A DNA stretch of 64,000 nt from Alisma plantago-aquatica (Eukaryota; Streptophyta; Magnoliopsida; Alismatales; Alismataceae). The stretch covers positions 1,328,552,304 to 1,328,616,303 of the forward strand of contig OY856410.1 of the NCBI GenBank assembly GCA_963693085.1. Reading direction: 5' to 3'. A program made the translations under genes and the position numbers. This document shows positions 58,528-64,000 of the stretch, piece after piece. The notes under the pieces were generated by a model. That model was not told the DNA's origin. It made no database searches and was given only the letters and a program-made list of their open reading frames with translations. Each line of letters starts with the position of its first letter. The stretch's first letter is position 1.

Positions 58528-61500
58528 AGCTGTAAACCCCTAATAGGGATTTTGCCTCTAAAATCATAAGAGAAAACAGAGGGGTACTTCCTCCTCATCT
58601 CTTCTTTGAGCTCCCATGTAGCTTCCTCAACACCACATTGATGCCAAAGAAATTTCACCAACACTAGGTCCTTCCTCTTTATCTTCTTCACTCTCCGTTC
58701 AAGGATCAACACTGGGCCATCCACATAGGTCATATCCTCATCCAGCTCTACCTCCACGGGATGCAGCACTAACTTTGTATCTGAATGGTACTTACTCAAC
58801 ATACTCACATGAAATACTAGATGCAACCTGTGCAACTCAGGTGGAAACTCCAACTTATAGGCCACCTTCCCAACACATGCCTACACCTCATCCTAGGGCA
58901 CCAGTTCCCCATATCAAATCTTTGAGTACTGGGAAGACTTTTGAGAAGTTTTTCCATGTTGGAGCGATGGAGTCTGTTGGGACGGCTTATCATGCAAGAC
59001 CATAACCAGTGCACTTGTCAACTTCTCCTTTAATGTTTGAAAATCATGTTGGAAATTTTCATCCCAAATTAATGATGTCCTTCCTCGTTAACTTTGTTAG
59101 AGGCAAAGTGATAGCACTGAAGTCCTTGATGATCCTATTGTAATAGCCTGCCAAATCTAGAAAATTGCACACTTCTTTCAATGTCTTTAATGCTCCCACT
59201 CTGTCACAGACTCCATTTTCTAGGGATCCACATGTACTCCTTCAACACATGACATGCCACAAGAAAGATACCTTCTTCAACCAGAACTCACACTTGCTAA
59301 ACTTGGCATAAAGTTGATGTTGCCTCAGCATGGTCATCACTTGACGAAGATATTGTTCATGCTGCTAACAATCATGACTATATATCAAGTTTTCATATAT
59401 GAAGACCACCACAAATTGATCAAGAAATGGTCAGAATACTCTGTTCATCAAATCCATGAATGTTGTTGGTGCATAGGTCAATCCAAACAACATAACCATG
59501 AACTCATAGTGACCATACCTCATCCTAAATGCTAACTTAGGTATGTCATCCTCCTTGATCCTCAACTGGTGATATCCTGACCTTAGGTCTATCTTTGAGA
59601 ACATTGTCGTTCCACAAAACTGATCAAACATGTCATCTACCCTTAGTAAGGGATGCTTATTCTTTATCGTCACCTTGTGCAGCTGTCTATAGTCTATGCA
59701 CAGCCTCATCGACCCATCCTTCTTTATGAACAACACTAGAGCACCCCATGGTGATGTACTCATTCTGATGAAACCATTGAAAGATATTCTTTCTACTGAC
59801 TCTTCAATTCTGCCATCTATGTCGGAGCCATCCTATACGGTGTACGAGTGATCGATTGTGTGTCAGGAACCAATTTGATCTCAAAATCAATCTCTCGGGG
59901 TGGGGGAATAGTTGGAAGCTCTTTTCTTGAATTCTCTGACAACTGGAACCTCCTAAATACTAGGAATCCTCACCTCAGTATCCAACACATGTGCCAAGAA
60001 TGCCTCCCAACCTTGTCTCAAAAGCTTCCTCGCCACCATGGCCGATACCAGACATGTCAGAAGAATCTTCTTGTCTCCTTGGAAGATCCATGTCTTACCA
60101 CCATATATAAACTTCACCTGCTTGGAAATACAATCCAAGACCACTTTATACTTCTCCAAGGTATCCATTCCAAGGATTAGATTGAATCCTTACATATCAA
60201 GTGGTATGAGATCCACCTCAATGTTGTGCCCTGAAAAGGAGATGACATAGGAAGGACACACCTCCTACAAAACTGTAGAACCAACTAATAGGTTTCTAAC
60301 AACAAGCTATTCTTCCTATGACTAACAGGAGAAAGACAACTACTAAGCACTTCACGAGCGATAAAAGAGTGCATTGCACCTGGGTAAACCGGAATAGATA
60401 CAAAGTAAGAAGAACACAAATCAGAATGAAATAACTCCATCTGACCTGTCACCACTCACGGGTTGACCACCACCTCCGACTGACTAATGGTGTAGAATCT
60501 AGTTGTTGCCTATTGTATCCCCCATCCTCTGTGCTCCTGAGTAGACAATCTTACTTGGTGACGCTTGGCCACGTCTTCATCCTCCTACACCGCTATTGTA
60601 CTGCCTTTGCTAGACCTACTGGCTCTACCTCGGTTGTAGGTCACTTCAGCATCCCTCACTGGACATTCTCACCTCAGATGTTCTATCTATCTACACTTAT
60701 GGAAAGCCCAGTTCCCATATTGTGGCCTAGATGGCCCCGTCACCAATACTAATGTTGCACTCTGGGCTCCTACAGGTGGAAAACTATGGCCTCTTCCCTT
60801 ACTTGGTGACCACTATGTTAGAGCACTGAACCTCTATGATGTTGGCGGTCCAGAAAACCTCAGCTTCTTAAAGCCTCTTGACAACTGTCCATGGGACTGT
60901 ACAGACCTCTTCTTGGCACTCGTCTCCCTCTTCTCTTTCACAGATCACTCTATCCTTCGAACAGACCACAAACACGACAAACCTTTCTTGATTCTCTGAA
61001 GCAGTTGTTGGGGTGGACAACTCAACATTCAACTCCTTCTCAAAACGATGAATTCACTCATCCTCTATAGAAGCCATGTGAGGATAGAACCTTAACAAAT
61101 CCATAAACCTTGCTTCATGCTCATTGATCATCATGGATCCCTTTCAAATCCGCTCAGGCTGGCTGATTTTCTCATCAAGGTACGTTTGAGGAAAGTACCA
61201 ACTAAAAAACTCACATCAGAACTCCTCCCAACCTATCACAACACATGGCATCTTCTCCTCCTCTATGGGCCACCAATAGATATCACTCCCTTTCAAAAAG
61301 TATGTTGCATGCTTCACCTTATCCACTTTGAGGACACTAAGGATTAAAGACTTTCTCAAGCTTGGTAAGCCACATATCTGCATTGCCGGATCAGCTGTCC
61401 CAACATACTCCACCACTCCTCACACTTCCATGTAACATACGACATGATAATCAGATACATTCATTCTTATTAAGGAAACAAAGATACAAACATCATTTAC

Positions 61501-61581
61501 AACTCTCTCACATCAATACAAGGACCTAGAGTAACAGGGACCGACTGAACTTAACTAATCTCATACTTAACTCATGTGGTA
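58528..61581 (-). pseudogene. RT3: decayed chromovirus-type gypsy gag-pol
   Basis: Minus-strand order is as follows. A gag remnant (61416-61216; KHATYFLKG..YWW, matching the VxxAxYxLxGxAxxWW pattern) leads to a damaged zinc knuckle (about 60730-60640; CR..EH..ECP). Next is the end of protease (60168-59953; YKVVLDCISKQVKF, ARKLLRQGWEAFLAHVLDT). Reverse transcriptase follows (59763-59150; [40 protein letters not shown], the YxDD box appears as YENL, so lost), then RT-RNase H junction LAGYYNRIIKDFSAITLPL. There is then a jump straight to the integrase C-terminus (58865-58479; VGKVAYKLEFPPEL, FHVSMLSKY, EEATWELKEEMR). Most of RNase H and the integrase core are deleted near 58890-59000, and many stops are present. 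Inactive. Confidence 0.85.
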
Positions 61582-61598
61582 GATCTACTCTGATGCTT
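61582..61598 (-). other. RT3 degenerate primer-binding site
   Basis: The minus strand reads GCATCAGAGTAG directly after an LTR end GAAGATCA at 61599. It is a mutated version of GTATCAGAGC. Position and orientation fit the gag remnant. Confidence 0.5.
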
Positions 61599-64000
61599 TG
61601 ATCTTCTTCAAGTCCACGTGGTTTCCCTAAAAATTGTGAGTAGAGGGGTGAGCCTACTCGCTCAGTGAATGAGTACATCAAAGAAATAGTCTAAAGCGCT
61701 GATATAATTATAGATATACTTTTGAGAAATTGATCGTATCAATTATAATAGTAGTAGGCTTTAAAGAGACTAATCATTCACAATAATAAATATGGAAGGA
61801 TTCTCTAGATATCTACAAGAGTGAATCAATATATGAACATGCTTGATTGATCATAAACAGGACTAATAATTCAGAAACATACAAAGAGCAATTGAATAAG
61901 TACACACACTTGTTTAACCTCTCATTCATCTTATTATGTCCTAAACCCACATGAGGTGTACCAAAATATGTGAAAGAATCATATCAAGATACCATCTCAC
62001 TTTACAAGGCTTAGAAGCATGCTTGGGTTCCTAAGCCTATCTCTTGACTAAGACCCCGTCTACATCGGTCCTTGGCACGTCTGCCTCTCGGCGGCTAATA
62101 GGAGCGGCTGGATATCTCAGACTCCACCTCTCAACCTGGGTACTCAGGTAGTGAGTCAAATCCCTCAGGCTTATTGTGCATCAGTGGACCTACTAACCAC
62201 GGATCACTCAACAAGTAACACAAGTACCACTAACATCCCCGGTTGGTGTTGGGTACCACACGATTGTAAGGAGTCTGCCCTACTGGTCAAGACCCCCGCA
62301 CCCTACTAGTGCACTCTGACTTACCTCGATCTGGACTACCTCTAATCGGGAAACTATTTCCTCCTCACAGCGCAGGCCTTATCCTATGATGATTCTATAG
62401 TGTTCAGGGCATCTACATGTCTAATTCACTCTTTAAATTCACAATTTAATCATCACATCAGCATATCTTTTGTTCAGCTTTGTAAACCATTCATTTCATA
62501 AACCATCTGATAACATTTACCACAACAGAACTGTTAAGCATCACCACATCTCAAACTGAGAAACATTGATATCACAATACTCATTTCACTGAACACCCTA
62601 TCATTAGGGTTTCATTTACCTCATTCACTTATCACATAACTCACATAAGGATTGTATACATCATACATCAAGAATAACATCGAATTAAGATGTCTAATTG
62701 CAATCCTCCAACTTTCCTTTCATTTAGGGTTTCACCCTCCTTACTGATATATCAAGCAAACATTGATATCATCGAATGAAATCCAAGATATTATTTGACA
62801 TATATGTAATACGCATACAAATAAAACAATCATTCGTAATAAAGGAGATTCAACTAGGCAAACTTCTTTATTCAATTATACAACAATTTCAGCATAGCCA
62901 AAAATCTTAGATTTCAGTAAAATCATGTAGCCTCTACAATTAATTTAAGAATTCTCATTTAGATGGATTGCGATCATTTCTAATGTGATTTTATAATGTA
63001 AAATTCATCACAATAGAGGAATAATACATATCATATCATCTTACAAAGGCTAGATCAAAAAGGCAACTTAGGGGTTATACTCGCATACTAAACAATTGAA
63101 GATTGTTGATAATTTAACTCATTTTCGTACAATCTACTATTTAAAGGAAGTACCCACTCACCCTATGGTGTGAAAACACCTTAGAAATGTAGTCATTCTC
63201 TGAAAATCTCGAATCCATAGAAAGACCCTATCAAATCACTGGTTTTCTTCTTCCTTTCAGCCCTAAATGAGGTCTGTTGTAGGTAGAAGATGAAGATCAA
63301 AGGTTATCCCAAACCTCAAATTCATTGGATCAGAGATTCTGAGCAAGAGGAAATGAGGAGGAGGAAGAATCAATGGATGAAACTACTTACCAAGTCGAAT
63401 CTATAGCAACCCTTTTGGGTTTCTTCTGTTCTTCACGTTCTTTCCCAAAAATTACCATTTCAGTCGTTGTCTTGTTGAGAAAGATATCTATGATAATAGA
63501 AGATTGAATCGTGTTACAACACACTTCATTTCGTTGAAAATAGATAAGTATAGCTCGAGATAAGATTGTTTTACCATTTATTGTCTTGGGAGGCGTCGGT
63601 CGTGATCGTGGTGCCGACGCAGCGTCGGCCGCAGTCGCGGTATTGACGCCGCGTCGTGGGTCACAGTGCTAGCATCACGGTTCACGGTGTCGATGCAGCG
63701 TCGAGGTACTAGTGTCGCGGGTCGCGGTGTCGACGCAACGTCGTTCGCGGTCCTCAATACTTGTTTACTAAAAATGGCATAACTCTCTTATTTTTAACTC
63801 TGATTTGATTTATTCTTTTTTTGTTAGATTCATAATTGAATTCCCTACAATTCTATAATATTATTTTGATAATATCCTCAAATAAAAAAATCTTTTATTA
63901 ATTATTTCCTCTTATGTCATTAACTCTCTTCTTGCACACCTGTATGGGTTAATACTATATTAACTCTAACTCGAATCTTTATAGTATGCTTAAGTCCTGA
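61599..64000 (-). repeat. RT3 5' LTR, partial (runs off the window)
   Basis: Starts at the putative LTR edge next to the degenerate primer site and continues at least to the window end. It contains no gene. A moderately GC-rich block at 62060-62400 and a CG-rich repeat at 63590-63760 stand out. The far LTR edge is not visible, so the length is a minimum. Confidence 0.5.
63590..63760 (+). repeat. CG-rich imperfect tandem repeat
   Basis: Repeated units based on GCGGTGTCGACGCAGCGTCG with many CG dinucleotides, in an otherwise AT-rich setting. About four degenerate copies. Confidence 0.75.

Overview
This is a plant nuclear repeat region, from a flowering plant that I cannot place further. It is AT-rich, with intron-containing En/Spm (CACTA) transposase genes, gypsy-type LTR retrotransposons primed by initiator tRNA-Met, a Cassandra-type TRIM element, LINE fragments, and decayed copies of plant genes (FERONIA-like kinase, ARGONAUTE4-like, Tim17/22/23-like). 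I see no intact ordinary host gene, no tRNA or rRNA gene and no CRISPR array.

Layout. (1) 1-3312 holds part of a tandemly duplicated CrRLK1L receptor-kinase pseudogene. Its 3' flank is interrupted by a Cassandra-like TRIM (3313-4020) whose LTRs carry degenerate 5S-rRNA-like sequence. (2) 4026-7500 has no recognisable gene. (3) 7518-9687 has minus-strand debris of an Athila/Tat-type retrotransposon. (4) 9688-57765 can be read as one CACTA element (CACTA-2, minus strand, about 11.6 kb once insertions are removed). It carries decayed TNPD-like and TNPA-like genes and was split by two LTR retrotransposons. (5) 58479-64000 is a decayed chromovirus-type gypsy element on the minus strand, with part of its long 5' LTR.

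The nesting is well supported by target-site duplications. LTR retrotransposon RT1 (10748-38340, TSD GCATG) sits in CACTA-2. A second CACTA element (CACTA-1, 11423-30207, TSD ATG) sits in the 5' LTR of RT1. A LINE-like insertion (32252-33102, 17-bp TSD) sits in the same LTR. RT2 (42213-51094, TSD GTGGG) sits in an intron of the CACTA-2 TNPA gene. Once both insertions and their TSDs are removed, the two RT1 LTRs have the same length (2877 bp). RT1 and RT2 have LTRs longer than their internal regions and no gag-pol, so both must be non-autonomous.

The most interesting content is the cargo of CACTA-1. Besides its own TNPD and TNPA it holds multi-exon fragments of an AGO4-clade Argonaute gene. 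The PIWI exon carrying the first catalytic aspartate is present three times, and two of these copies form a head-to-head inverted repeat (arms about 320-340 bp, loop about 55 bp). It also holds a Tim17/22/23-family fragment, LINE ORF2 fragments and a 153-codon ORF that may be B3-like. A transposon carrying a potential hairpin of the host's RNA-directed DNA methylation effector is the observation most worth testing.
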